DNA from: an uncultured Chlorobiaceae bacterium
Lineage (GTDB): Bacteria > Bacteroidota > Chlorobiia > Chlorobiales > Chlorobiaceae
Direction: 5' to 3'
Length of the DNA stretch: 64,000 nucleotides
Assembly: GCA_903939765.1 (NCBI GenBank)
Contig: CAJAIK010000115.1
Span: 137,977-201,976 of the forward strand
Of this stretch, positions 1 to 10,192 are shown piece by piece. A model generated the notes under the pieces. The model did no database searches. It saw only the letters and a program-made list of their open reading frames with translations, and had not been told where the DNA came from. The first letter of the stretch is position 1. The number at the start of each line of letters is the position of its first letter. Position numbers and translations under genes: made by a program.

Positions 1-150
<150 letters not shown>

Positions 151-513
151 CTATGGTTTGGCGTTATTGGTAAAAACGAGAACATTCAGGCCCACACTGA
201 GAGCGTCAACAAGCACGATATGATACACTTCTCTTGCATAGCAACACACTGCTGAAACGAGGAGTACCCCTACAGCGTTGACTATCACGCCTCTCATGAA
301 TCCTCCGGAAAGAATCGCGAGCAAACGAAATCACCTGAACAACCTGAAATGAATACGATGGGGAAACTGTATCTTCAGAAAGCATTATAGAGTATACAAA
401 ATACAAACACGCCTCATGCACTCATAATGTATAGTAAACTCATAAAAAGAACAAACTCCGATTCCCCGCAATATCAGCCGGTTATTCTGCCAATTACCTA
501 TCGATAAGCGTTT

Positions 514-1122
514 TTACCCTTTTGCAATATCCTGAACAATTGGCGCCTCTTTTGCAATAGCTATTGCCTCTTCACGTTTTTTAAGCAACCGCGCCGCAAA
601 AGGATGCTGTTTATTGCCCTGAATGTTCAACGGCAGTGCCACGCTCTGAAAGAGTTCGTTTTCAAGCGTCCAGGGCTCATCATGTTCTACCCAGGTCACA
701 AAGGCGTTTTTCTCCATCCAGGAGTCAAGCCACTGCTCACCCTGACTGGTTAATGTCATTTTTTTGCCACTCCCGACCCTCCTCAGGGGAAAGTGACTCT
801 CAGAAGCAAGCAGAATACCAAGGGAGCGTCGAAGGGTTGATTTGTCGGCATTTCCCTGAAAATGGTAACGAACCCTTTGCTGGAGCGTTTGAGTCGAATC
901 GGCTTTCCCTTTTTTATCGGGCGAACTTCCCACATAGAGCAAACTCAACCCTTCGGAGGTAAGGCACCCATCAACAGGAACACCATTCGGTACCTCTTTG
1001 AAGAACCACGCATAAAGGCCGTGAACCTTGGGAACCGGGCACGGATTTGAGAGGACTTCCACCCTTGAGTAAAGATGCCCTGGATTTGAGAAGAAATTTT
1101 CCATCAGTTTTGTTTGATTCAA
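514..1122 (-). CDS. GIY-YIG-like nuclease domain protein
   Basis: 202 aa; HGLYAWFF...LSLLYVGSS...LQQRVRYHF spacing resembles a GIY-YIG core. Confidence 0.55.
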   Translation of the reverse strand: MNQTKLMENFFSNPGHLYSRVEVLSNPCPVPKVHGLYAWFFKEVPNGVPVDGCLTSEGLSLLYVGSSPDKKGKADSTQTLQQRVRYHFQGNADKSTLRRSLGILLASESHFPLRRVGSGKKMTLTSQGEQWLDSWMEKNAFVTWVEHDEPWTLENELFQSVALPLNIQGNKQHPFAARLLKKREEAIAIAKEAPIVQDIAKG

Positions 1123-1183
1123 AATATTGGGTCAAGAGCCAATATACCGAAAAACGGTGCCGCTCCTGAAATGTCATTCCTCG

Positions 1184-2008
1184 CTATGCCCGATGTATCA
1201 GCGCTGGAGTGTGCTGCACCGTACAGACGAAATGAACATCCGGCTTACCGAACACCATTGCATAACCAATAACATGGTCATCCGGAATGCCGAGCCGCCG
1301 GCGACTCAAGGGCAACAGATCGCTGATGACCTTGTATACCAGGCCATTCCAGACCGTGCCGACCCCGTTGGCCTGGGCGAAGAGTTCAAAGTAGGAAAGA
1401 GCGATCAAACAGTCCTGCGCCGGACTTGCCACACTCTTTGGCGCCGAAGCGACCAGCAAATGAGGAGCATCACGGAAGAGAAGATCAACATGATGCTTTT
1501 CCCATATCTTGACAAAATTGGTATAGTACTGCATCCCTGCAGGCAGGACGTTTTCTTTGACAAGTTTTCCCAACCCGGCCATCACTTCATCACGAAATTG
1601 TGCCATCTTCTCCTTGCTGTCGAGCACCGTAAAAAGAACCTGGCGTGAGTTCACACCGGTTGGAGCGTGCCATGCAACATCAAGAAGATGCTGAAAAAGC
1701 TCCGGATCAAGATCTTCACTCTTGTAGCGCCGCACCGAGCGCCGCCCTTTGATCAGCGTCTCCAGCTTATCGGGATCTGGATATCCACCAGTGAGGGAAA
1801 TACTCTCTGCCGGCTCCACACCAAGGATAGAGATCGACCCGGTCGGGCAAATCGCCATGCAGTGCTGGCACTTATAGCAGCTTGCCTCTTTCTCCGTGGC
1901 AATGGAGGGATATCCATCCTCGGCCATGGCTATGATCCGTGCAGGGCAATCAGCAGCACACTCACCGCAACGGATGCAACGTTCTTTGTTTACTTCAAAA
2001 TCAAGCAT
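1184..2008 (-). CDS. Nitroreductase family protein with N-terminal 2x[4Fe-4S] ferredoxin domain
   Basis: CIRCGECAADCP and CYKCQHCMAICP followed by RRSVRRYK nitroreductase-type domain. Confidence 0.85.
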   Translation of the reverse strand: MLDFEVNKERCIRCGECAADCPARIIAMAEDGYPSIATEKEASCYKCQHCMAICPTGSISILGVEPAESISLTGGYPDPDKLETLIKGRRSVRRYKSEDLDPELFQHLLDVAWHAPTGVNSRQVLFTVLDSKEKMAQFRDEVMAGLGKLVKENVLPAGMQYYTNFVKIWEKHHVDLLFRDAPHLLVASAPKSVASPAQDCLIALSYFELFAQANGVGTVWNGLVYKVISDLLPLSRRRLGIPDDHVIGYAMVFGKPDVHFVCTVQHTPALIHRA

Positions 2009-2372
2009 CTTTGTTTCAAAAAAGATTTTTTATTGAATAGAGCCATAAAACACCGGGAATTTAGCAAACGCCAAACAACTCCCCTGCCTCGTTGTGCAAA
2101 ACTCTCATTTTTTATCAATCTGTACCGTTACAACCAAATTGTATGAATGTAAGATTGTATGAATAATATATTGAAAAATAGAATTATCGTATGATTGCAT
2201 TATGAGAATTTTCTATAGACATACAGAAATAACCCTTTCCGCGCAGGAAGGATCATGATGAATTGGAGAAGAAATCAAAGGGCTCCGTTTTCGATATTCC
2301 CCCTCCCTGGTTATCTTCTCCCTTTCACTGACCGAAATGAACTGTTCACGAAGTAACTGCCGATTTATGACC

Positions 2373-3329
2373 ATGAAGGGAGAAGCCCGGGCAATTGTTT
2401 TACAGAAGGCCAACAAGCTTAAACTGCAAAGTGCTGCATATCAAGCCACTGAACCCGGTGATGCGCTGGTAAAAACCATTGCGAGCACCATAACACCGGG
2501 ATTTGACCGACTGCTGTTGACCAACAAGGCGGTGTCGAAGAGGGTGTTCAAATATCCCATCATGCCGGGCAGTGAGGCTATCGGCCAGGTTGTCGAAACC
2601 GGCTCCGGGGTGACTGACCTGCATCCCGGCGATTTTGTCTATGCCTTCAGGGGTGACCGCTGGACTGGAATTGAATCGTACGCTGGCTGCCATGCCGAAC
2701 TCATCCCGACGTCGCGCCAGAACCTTTTTGCCCTTGGTCGTACTCCGGTTCACCGTGACCTGCTCACTGGACTGCTTGCCTACGCGATAAGCGCCGTTGA
2801 AAAAGTGCAGCTCCAGGCCTCATCGCGAATTCTGCTGCTCGGTCTTGGTTCGGTCGGGCTCATGGTTGCGGAGTACCTGCACGCTCTTGGCTACAAGCAC
2901 ATTGATGCCGTCGAAACCTTCACCATCAGAGGCCAGCTCTCTCATGCCGAGCATATTGCCCTTGCCATAGACGATTTCACTCAGGAGTTCAACAACAGTT
3001 ATGACCTCATCGTTGAAACCACAGGAAGGATTTTGCTGATAGAAAAGGCCGTGCGCCTGATGAAGCCGCAAGCGAGGGTTCTGCTGATGGGCAATTATGA
3101 GGTTATGGCCTACGATTACCGTCTGATACAGCACAAGGAGCCCGTCATCATAAGCTCCGGCATTACCGCCCTCTCTCACCTTGAGGCGGCATCCGCCCTG
3201 CTTGAGAGTGGACGGCTTGAGAGTGAAAAGTTTTTTACCAGTGTCTTTCCTGTTGAGCAGTACGAACTTGCATACCGCAGGGCACTTGACAGCAAAGATT
3301 CCATCAAGACCGTGTTGAGCTGGCTCTAA
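2373..3329 (+). CDS. bchC: BchC-like bacteriochlorophyllide dehydrogenase (MDR family); start at M11 or M13 of the ORF
   Basis: 330 aa ORF with MDR-type features (MPGSEAIGQVVETG, LLGLGSVGLMVAEYL); overall resemblance to chlorobial BchC. Confidence 0.75.
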   Translation: MKGEARAIVLQKANKLKLQSAAYQATEPGDALVKTIASTITPGFDRLLLTNKAVSKRVFKYPIMPGSEAIGQVVETGSGVTDLHPGDFVYAFRGDRWTGIESYAGCHAELIPTSRQNLFALGRTPVHRDLLTGLLAYAISAVEKVQLQASSRILLLGLGSVGLMVAEYLHALGYKHIDAVETFTIRGQLSHAEHIALAIDDFTQEFNNSYDLIVETTGRILLIEKAVRLMKPQARVLLMGNYEVMAYDYRLIQHKEPVIISSGITALSHLEAASALLESGRLESEKFFTSVFPVEQYELAYRRALDSKDSIKTVLSWL

Positions 3330-3350
3330 CTCCCTCAAAATCGTCGTACC

Positions 3351-4892
3351 ATGGCTGTTGCCATCCGTTTGAGCGCTCTGTCAAAAAAATTCGGACGCTT
3401 TTCTGCGAACCGTAATATCTCGCTTTTGGTAGAAAAGGGCACCATTCATGCGCTTGTCGGGGAGAATGGCGCCGGAAAAAGCACGTTGACAAAAATCATC
3501 TACGGCATGCACCGTCCGACCTCGGGCGAGATGTTCATCGATGGCAAGGGCGTCAGCTTCTCATCTCCGCGCGAAGCCATTCATTCGGGCATCGGCATGG
3601 TTCATCAGCACTTCATGCTTATACCGGAGCTGACGGTTACCGAAAACATCATTCTCGGCAATGAGCATTGCGGGCTTTTTCAACGCATTCTCCTGAAAAA
3701 AAGCAAGGCTCTTATCCTCAACGATGCCGAAGCCTACGGTCTGGCTCTTGACCCTGACGCTCTGGTTGGCAGTCTGAGCATCGGAGAGCAGCAGCGGGTT
3801 GAAATCCTCAAGCTTCTCTTCCGTCGAGCGGCCATCATGATTTTTGATGAACCGACCGCAGTGCTCACTCCTCTGGAAACGGAGCGGTTTTTTGCAACGC
3901 TCCGCTCGCTTCGTGACAGGGGAAAAACCATTATTCTTATTACCCACAAGCTTGACGAAGTGCTTGCCGTGGCCGACATGGTGAGCGTGATGCGAAGGGG
4001 TGAAATTGTCGGAACCATACCGGTCGCCCTGGCAACAAAAGGAGAGCTTGCGCGAATGATGGTGGGTCGCAACCTCCTTATGAGGGTCACCAACCCTCCG
4101 GCCTCCCCAGGAGAAACCATCCTCAGCATCAACCGGCTCGGTTTTCGAACAAAAAAAGGCGTTGAGCGGCTTCACGACCTCTCTCTCTTGATCAGGGCAG
4201 GAGAGATTTACGGTATTGCAGGGGTTGAAGGGAACGGACAGAGTGAGCTGCTGCAGATTCTCTGGGGTCTTGCGCCCGAGGGTGCGATCATCTCTGGCGA
4301 AGCGCTGCTCAAGGGGAGCTCACTCATCGGCCGCTCACCCGCAGAAATTGCCGACATGGGCGTTTCGCACATCCCTGAAGACCGGTTGCGCCATGCCGTT
4401 ATTTCAAATTACACGGTTTCGGAAAACCTTCTTTTCGGGCGGCACCGTGAGCGTTTTTTTCATCAGGGGATCGGCTTCAATACCCATCGACTCAACCGCT
4501 ACGCAAAAGAGATGATCGCTGACTATGCTCTCAGTTGCAGCTCGCCTAATCGCCAGTCGCTCAGGGCACTCTCTGGTGGCAACCAGCAGAAGGTGGTTCT
4601 TGCCCGGGAACTCAGCCGCCCCGCCGTCTCCCTGCTTCTCCTTGCCCAGCCAACCCGCGGGGTTGATATCGGAGCAATTGAGACCATCCACAAAAAAATT
4701 ATTGAAGCACGCGCGAGCGGCATGGCAATTCTTCTTCTTTCCTCTGAACTTGAAGAGATCATTGCGCTTTCAACACGTATCGGCTGCCTCTACAAGGGCT
4801 CAATCCGCCATGAATTCAGTCTGGAAGAGGTCGAGCTCAAAAGAGATTCAGGCCATGAGTTCCAGAAAGAGATCGGTATCCACATCACCTGA
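3351..4892 (+). CDS. Sugar/nucleoside-type ABC transporter, duplicated ATP-binding protein (YufO/RbsA-like)
   Basis: 513 aa; two ABC halves: GENGAGKST...LSIGEQQRVEILK and GVEGNGQSE...LSGGNQQKVVLARE. Confidence 0.9.
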   Translation: MAVAIRLSALSKKFGRFSANRNISLLVEKGTIHALVGENGAGKSTLTKIIYGMHRPTSGEMFIDGKGVSFSSPREAIHSGIGMVHQHFMLIPELTVTENIILGNEHCGLFQRILLKKSKALILNDAEAYGLALDPDALVGSLSIGEQQRVEILKLLFRRAAIMIFDEPTAVLTPLETERFFATLRSLRDRGKTIILITHKLDEVLAVADMVSVMRRGEIVGTIPVALATKGELARMMVGRNLLMRVTNPPASPGETILSINRLGFRTKKGVERLHDLSLLIRAGEIYGIAGVEGNGQSELLQILWGLAPEGAIISGEALLKGSSLIGRSPAEIADMGVSHIPEDRLRHAVISNYTVSENLLFGRHRERFFHQGIGFNTHRLNRYAKEMIADYALSCSSPNRQSLRALSGGNQQKVVLARELSRPAVSLLLLAQPTRGVDIGAIETIHKKIIEARASGMAILLLSSELEEIIALSTRIGCLYKGSIRHEFSLEEVELKRDSGHEFQKEIGIHIT

Positions 4893-4907
4893 ACAACCTT
4901 TCGCGCC

Positions 4908-5939
4908 ATGAATCGAAAGAGCACAAGATTGCTTATCCCCCTTCTCTCGATACTCTCTGCCCTTGTTGTCAGCACCCTGATCATTTTTATGGCAGGACGG
5001 GATCCTCTCATGATTTTCCTGAAAATGTTCCATGCCACGTTTGGCTCAGCTTATGGAAGCGGGCAGGTACTCTTCAGAATGACAACGCTCATTTTTGTCG
5101 CTCTGGCCGTTGCCCTTCCTTTCCAGGTCAGGCTTTTCAATATCGGAGCTGAAGGGCAGTTGCTGCTGGGCGCCTTCGCTGCGGCCATGACCGGCGCCAT
5201 GCTTCCTGCCTGGCTGCCTTCGCTTGCCTCCATCACCCTCTGCATCATTTCGGCCATGGCGGCCGGGGCCGGATGGGCACTGCTGGCTGCGGTGCTCAAG
5301 GTACGCTTCGGCGTCAATGAGGTTATTGGAACCATCATGCTGAATTTCATTGCCCAGGGCATTACCGGATATTTTCTGACCTGGCACTTTGCAATACCCT
5401 CTACGGTTCACACCGCACCGATCACTGATGCTGCTGTTATACCGGCATTCGGCACCCTCACCGGGTGGTTTGCCAACTCACCGGCAAATCTCAGCACCAT
5501 CCTGGCGATTGGTATTGCACTGCTCTTCCGGATGCTCATCTTTTCATCAAGGTTCGGTTATGAGATGCGGGCTGTGGGGCTGCAACCTGATGCCGCACGG
5601 TACGGCGGAATCAAAGCGGGGATGCACACGCTCACCGCAATGGGGCTCGGCGGGGCTGCCGCAGGTCTTGGAGCGGCAAACATTGTGCTCGGCTACCGAC
5701 ACTCCTTTGAAGCAGGAATGACCGGCGGGGTCGGATTTACAGGCATTGCCGTTGCACTCCTTGCCGGTGCCCACCCTTTGTGGATACTCCTCTCAGCTCT
5801 GTTTTTCGGGGTGCTCGAATATGGTGGACTGACCGTCAACGCCTGGATTCCAAAGGATATCTTCATGATCATCGAAGCACTCACCATCCTGCTCGTCATT
5901 ACTTTCAGCGCTCTTGGACGGCGATTGCAGCAGGAGTAA
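4908..5939 (+). CDS. ABC transporter permease, BPL_transp_2 family (YufP-like)
   Basis: 343 aa hydrophobic; FNIGAEGQLLLGAF and FGVNEVIGTIMLNFIA motifs. Confidence 0.85.
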   Translation: MNRKSTRLLIPLLSILSALVVSTLIIFMAGRDPLMIFLKMFHATFGSAYGSGQVLFRMTTLIFVALAVALPFQVRLFNIGAEGQLLLGAFAAAMTGAMLPAWLPSLASITLCIISAMAAGAGWALLAAVLKVRFGVNEVIGTIMLNFIAQGITGYFLTWHFAIPSTVHTAPITDAAVIPAFGTLTGWFANSPANLSTILAIGIALLFRMLIFSSRFGYEMRAVGLQPDAARYGGIKAGMHTLTAMGLGGAAAGLGAANIVLGYRHSFEAGMTGGVGFTGIAVALLAGAHPLWILLSALFFGVLEYGGLTVNAWIPKDIFMIIEALTILLVITFSALGRRLQQE

Positions 5940-6069
5940 CCTCTTCTATCTGAAAGAAAAACCCTCTCCGGTCCTGACACACACATGGTTACAGAAAGAG
6001 ATGATTATTTTTTATCTTGGGATGAGTATCCAATGCCGAAACGGCACCGATAATAAAGAGGAGAACAAA

Positions 6070-6243
6070 ATGGAAAAGAGAAACACGGACGAAGAGAGCC
6101 AGCCTGACAAGGCTGAACTCAGGGCAAAAATGCGTGAAGAGCAGGTGAAACTGGCGGCATACTATCGGTGGCTGGAAAAAGGGAAGAAAGAGGGGTCGGA
6201 TTCAGATGACTGGTTTGAGGCAGAGGACTCCCTTACCGACTGA
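6070..6243 (+). CDS. Small DUF2934-like protein
   Basis: MEKRNTDEESQPDKAELRAKMREEQVKLAAYYRWLEKGKKEGSDSDDWFEAEDSLTD; AYxxWLEKGxxEGxxxxDWFEAE pattern. Confidence 0.6.
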   Translation: MEKRNTDEESQPDKAELRAKMREEQVKLAAYYRWLEKGKKEGSDSDDWFEAEDSLTD

Positions 6244-6272
6244 ATCGGTATTGCCATTTTTTTCAATACTGC

Positions 6273-6307
6273 AAAGCCATTCTTTTTGGTGGGAGTGGCT
6301 TTTTTTA
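6273..6307 (+). terminator. Rho-independent terminator after the DUF2934-like ORF
   Basis: AAAGCCATTC / GAGTGGCTTT stem followed by a T-run. Confidence 0.75.
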
Positions 6308-6326
6308 TGATGAACAAAACTGAACG

Positions 6327-6497
6327 ATGATAAAAACCTTCAAAACTCTCTGGGGATCACTCACCATTTTTTTTGCCGGCCTCTGGCTGGTTGTCCGCAT
6401 CATTTTGGAATATTTCGGCATTATCAGTGACGGCAACGACCGGACAACCGGCATCAAGGACCTCCGCGAAGAGTACAAAAAAGCCAACTATAAGTGA
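6327..6497 (+). CDS. Small single-TM hypothetical protein (56 aa)
   Basis: MIKTFKTLWGSLTIFFAGLWLVVRIILEYFGIISDGNDRTTGIKDLREEYKKANYK; read manually, below track cutoff. Confidence 0.5.
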   Translation: MIKTFKTLWGSLTIFFAGLWLVVRIILEYFGIISDGNDRTTGIKDLREEYKKANYK

Positions 6498-6503
6498 TAT
6501 CGG

Positions 6504-7238
6504 CTACTCTGGCATAACGACCACCGTCAGTTCAATCGGCTGATCTGCAGAGACAAGGGTGCCAACGCCGGGCCGTTGGCTGATAACCGTATTGGGTACC
6601 AGAAGGGACGAATATTCGGTCGTGATCTTGCCCATCGGGAGGGCTGCATCGGCAATAACCTGTTGTGCCTGGGCAAGAGACATGCCAAGGACGTTTGGCA
6701 CAGCAATTGTTTTTGCTCCTTCAGTCGGCGCCTGATACCTGCCGACAACAAGGGAAAAAGCCGTGCCGGACTTCACGATGGTTTGTGCCGGAATCGACTG
6801 GCTCATTACCCTTCCGTCCATCTCTGGTGTGGTTATGGGAGTGCTCTGAATATCCTGAATCACCATCTCCATACGGTACGCCAACTGTCGGGCATCAAAT
6901 TCGGCCCTTCCCAATAAATCAGGCATGAAAAAGGCTGGCTTTTCCCGCTTGTTGACCACAAGGTAGACCTTTCTGCCGGGCTTGACCTCTGTTCCTGCTT
7001 CAGGCATCTGGGAGAGGACAATATTGGAATCAATCTGGCTCAGGTATTTGACATTGTAACTTTTTATCGCCTCAAAACCGACCTGTCGCAACCGCTCCGA
7101 AGCATCCTCATAATCCAGGTTAAGCACATCAGGAACAACCTTCACGCGTCCCTGAGAAATATAAAAAGGCATAATCAGCTTGTCGAAAATCACAACAAAC
7201 CCGATAAGAAGAAGAACGATCAAGCCTGCTTTTTTCAT
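6504..7238 (-). CDS. PASTA-domain membrane protein
   Basis: N-terminal TM plus three PASTA-like repeats (VPDVLNLDYEDASERLRQVGF; MPDLLGRAEFDARQLAYRM; VPNVLGMSLAQAQQVIADAAL). Confidence 0.85.
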   Translation of the reverse strand: MKKAGLIVLLLIGFVVIFDKLIMPFYISQGRVKVVPDVLNLDYEDASERLRQVGFEAIKSYNVKYLSQIDSNIVLSQMPEAGTEVKPGRKVYLVVNKREKPAFFMPDLLGRAEFDARQLAYRMEMVIQDIQSTPITTPEMDGRVMSQSIPAQTIVKSGTAFSLVVGRYQAPTEGAKTIAVPNVLGMSLAQAQQVIADAALPMGKITTEYSSLLVPNTVISQRPGVGTLVSADQPIELTVVVMPE

Positions 7239-7319
7239 ATCACTGTCAACCTGTTGTTAATTGTAATACAATTATCATTTTTGCGGTCAAAACGCCGTTC
7301 TCTGAAGCCGTGACAGTAT

Positions 7320-8309
7320 TCAATACTCTCTTTTCATGACAAAATCCACCAGCAGCAGCAACGATTTTTTTGCCGCGCTGTCAGGAAATGAGCTGATTGA
7401 GGCTACCGCTTTTGCAGCAAATCCCTCTGCAACTTCAGCAGCATAGACGAGCCCTCCCTTTTCTGTGACAAACGCGATAACCTCACCACTTTTTACCGCC
7501 CTTTTACGGGAACTCTTCAAAATGGAGCGGATCGCCCGCTGTTCAGCCGCCGGAGCATGAAGCAGCGCGTAGATGAGGGGAAGCGTTATTTTTTTGTCCT
7601 TGATGTCGATACCCATCTGCTTGCCGGTTTTTTTTGAATCGCCGGTATAGTCAAGCAAATCATCACGAATCTGGAAAGCAAGCCCGAGATACTCCCCGTA
7701 ACTTTTCAGTGCGGCAATTTTTTCCTCATCAGTGGTCGCGCTCATCGCCCCCATTGCACAAGATGAAGAGATGAGTGAGGCGGTCTTGTCGGCAATAACG
7801 CTCAGATAATCCTCTTCCGAAATATCAAGACTGCGGGTTTTCTGTATCTGGAGAATTTCTCCCTCACTCATGCGGCGCACCGCCTCGGAAACCATATGGA
7901 GAAAGCCATAATCCTTGTATTCAAGGGAGTACAGCAGCCCCTTCGAAAGAAGATAATCGCCAATAAGCACCGAAATCTTGTTTTTCCACAGCGCATTGAT
8001 GGACGCTATCCCCCGCCTCATTTCAGCACCGTCCACCACGTCATCATGAATCAGGGTTGCCGAATGAAGCAACTCGACCATGATGGCTGCCCGATAGGTT
8101 GATTCGCTCACCCCTCCACACACCTGTGCGGCAAGCAAAACCATAGCAGGACGAATCTGCTTTCCCTGCTGCCGGAGCACATAGCGCGTGACCTTATCGA
8201 CCAGCGTGTTCTGGGCATGAAGCACCACCTTGTACCTCTGCTTAAAAATCTCAATCTCATCGGCTACCGATGCAACAACATCCTTGATATTCACCAATTC
8301 CCCGGACAA
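7320..8309 (-). CDS. Polyprenyl diphosphate synthase family protein
   Basis: LLHSATLIHDDVVDGAEMRRG and LAFQIRDDLLDYTGD aspartate-rich motifs. Confidence 0.9.
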   Translation of the reverse strand: MSGELVNIKDVVASVADEIEIFKQRYKVVLHAQNTLVDKVTRYVLRQQGKQIRPAMVLLAAQVCGGVSESTYRAAIMVELLHSATLIHDDVVDGAEMRRGIASINALWKNKISVLIGDYLLSKGLLYSLEYKDYGFLHMVSEAVRRMSEGEILQIQKTRSLDISEEDYLSVIADKTASLISSSCAMGAMSATTDEEKIAALKSYGEYLGLAFQIRDDLLDYTGDSKKTGKQMGIDIKDKKITLPLIYALLHAPAAEQRAIRSILKSSRKRAVKSGEVIAFVTEKGGLVYAAEVAEGFAAKAVASISSFPDSAAKKSLLLLVDFVMKREY

Positions 8310-8505
8310 TTACGTGACAAGCTCTTCAAACCTCTCAAAGCTCCTGAAAAAGAGTGAAAAGTAAACATTTCGGAGAGCAAAAAAAATCATCTTGGCTACA
8401 TGCATCTTTGTTGCTATGTTTTGGGGGTATTATGCTCCAGGATTTGCCTGCATTGGAAGCCCTTTCCTGGGTAATTTTCAGTTATTTTCAGCCTCCAACA
8501 AAGTA

Positions 8506-9432
8506 ATGAGCCAAGAAAACGAATCTACACCTTCACCGCAGATACCGGAAAGCAACCCGCAGGAATGCGGTGATGATGCTGCGGCAAAAGGGCACTCCGG
8601 CGCCGACAAAAAGTATATGACGCCCTACGCCCCCCTTGTCACAAATGAAGGCTTTGACGCCAGTCAGGAAAAAAGAGATGAGGCCCCCTCAGAGAGCGAG
8701 CCGGATGGCTCATTGAATTTTATGGAGCATCTTGAGGAGATACGATCTCGACTGATCAAAACCACCATCGCACTGCTTGTTGTTACCGCCCTTTGTGCCA
8801 CCTATGCCGATTTTCTGGTTAATGAAATTCTCATCGGGCCGCTCAAAAGAAGCAGCGAAGGACTGGTGCTTCAAAACCTCGTCCCCTACGGTCAGGTCTC
8901 GCTCTACTTTCAGGTCGTTTTTTTTGCAGGATTCATTATCTCCTTTCCCTTTATCGCCTGGCAGATATGGCAGTTTGTTGCTCCGGGCCTGCATGAGCAT
9001 GAACGCAAGGCAAGCCGTTTTTCCATCCTTTTTATCTCACTCTGCTTCTTTGCCGGTATCTCTTTCGGTTATTTTGTCTTTCTGCCAATTTCGCTGCAGT
9101 TCTTTGCGGGCTTTGGTACAACCCTGATTAAAAACAATATCTCCGTCCAGGACTATGTCAGCTTTTTTATCGGCACGCTTCTGACCGCTGGACTGGTGTT
9201 TGAGCTCCCCTTTATCTCCTATATTCTTTCAAAAATAGGACTGCTGACACCGGCCTTCATGAAGTTTTACCGTAAACATGCCATTGTTTTCCTGCTGATT
9301 GTTGCTGCGGTAGTTACCCCATCAACCGATCTGGTCACACAGCTCATCATCGGTCTCCCGATGATTCTTCTTTATGAGCTGAGCATTCTGATTTCAGCCC
9401 GCGTCAACCGCAACAACGCTGCCTTGAGATGA
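8506..9432 (+). CDS. tatC: Sec-independent translocase TatC with acidic N-terminal extension
   Basis: MEHLEEIRSRL...PFIAWQIWQFVAPGLHEHERK; ORF opens at 8392, likely start 8506 (MSQENES). Confidence 0.9.
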   Translation: MSQENESTPSPQIPESNPQECGDDAAAKGHSGADKKYMTPYAPLVTNEGFDASQEKRDEAPSESEPDGSLNFMEHLEEIRSRLIKTTIALLVVTALCATYADFLVNEILIGPLKRSSEGLVLQNLVPYGQVSLYFQVVFFAGFIISFPFIAWQIWQFVAPGLHEHERKASRFSILFISLCFFAGISFGYFVFLPISLQFFAGFGTTLIKNNISVQDYVSFFIGTLLTAGLVFELPFISYILSKIGLLTPAFMKFYRKHAIVFLLIVAAVVTPSTDLVTQLIIGLPMILLYELSILISARVNRNNAALR

Positions 9433-9544
9433 GAAGAAAATGCCCGAACGGGTTACCGCTGAATTATTGAAGCCGTACACTCTCCGCCCCCCCCTTGCCG
9501 GAACAAGCATTTCCAGCCATTACGATCACACTGCCGGAACAAAT

Positions 9545-10192
9545 TCAATGGTGATGGCCGTGTGATTGAGCGGCAGCGAGCAGTGTGGAGCAGAGCGCTT
9601 CACTCTCTTTTTTCAGCTCATCCGGAGTTCCCCTGTTGAACAGTACGTAATCAGCTTTGGCAATCAGCTTTTCCTGGGGCCACTGCGCGGCAATGCGCTG
9701 CATGATCTCTTCACGCGTCCCCATCCCTTTCTGCACCGCCCTCGCAATCCGCTCTTCAAGATCAGCCGCAACAACAACCACGGCGTCAAGCCCCTCGTTT
9801 CCCCCCGATTCAAAAAGAATGGCAGCCTCTTTTACAAGAATCTTTTTTTTCTGTTTTCGGGCACTGAGTATCGCTTTACGAAATTCAGCGGACACCTTGG
9901 GGTGGATGAGGCTGTTGAGCGCCTCAAGTTTTTCGGAAGAGGAAAAAACCGCAGAGGCAATTTTTTTTCGGTCGAGCACCAGTGCACCGAAAGCATCGAG
10001 CGAATACACCTCCGCACCAAAAAGCCCCCTGATTCCCTCAATCACTTCAGTATCATGAAGTTGCAACTCCTTTGCCACCCGGTCAGATTCAAAAAGAGCG
10101 CAACCCATCCCGGCAAGAAAATGGCAAACCATTGATTTTCCGCTGCCAAGCCCGCCAGTGATGCCCACAAGAAAAGGATCGGTACACATCAT
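9545..10192 (-). CDS. coaE: Dephospho-CoA kinase
   Basis: GITGGLGSGKSMVCHFLAGMGCALFESDRVAKEL. Confidence 0.9.
   Translation of the reverse strand: MMCTDPFLVGITGGLGSGKSMVCHFLAGMGCALFESDRVAKELQLHDTEVIEGIRGLFGAEVYSLDAFGALVLDRKKIASAVFSSSEKLEALNSLIHPKVSAEFRKAILSARKQKKKILVKEAAILFESGGNEGLDAVVVVAADLEERIARAVQKGMGTREEIMQRIAAQWPQEKLIAKADYVLFNRGTPDELKKESEALCSTLLAAAQSHGHHH

Noticed and set aside
206-421. ORF 206..421 minus (71 aa)
   Set aside because: No family resemblance, irregular composition, in an intergenic gap; insufficient support.
3561-4175. Long antisense ORFs inside the ABC ATPase gene (3561..4175, 3734..4132)
   Set aside because: Opposite strand of a well-conserved coding gene; shadow ORFs.
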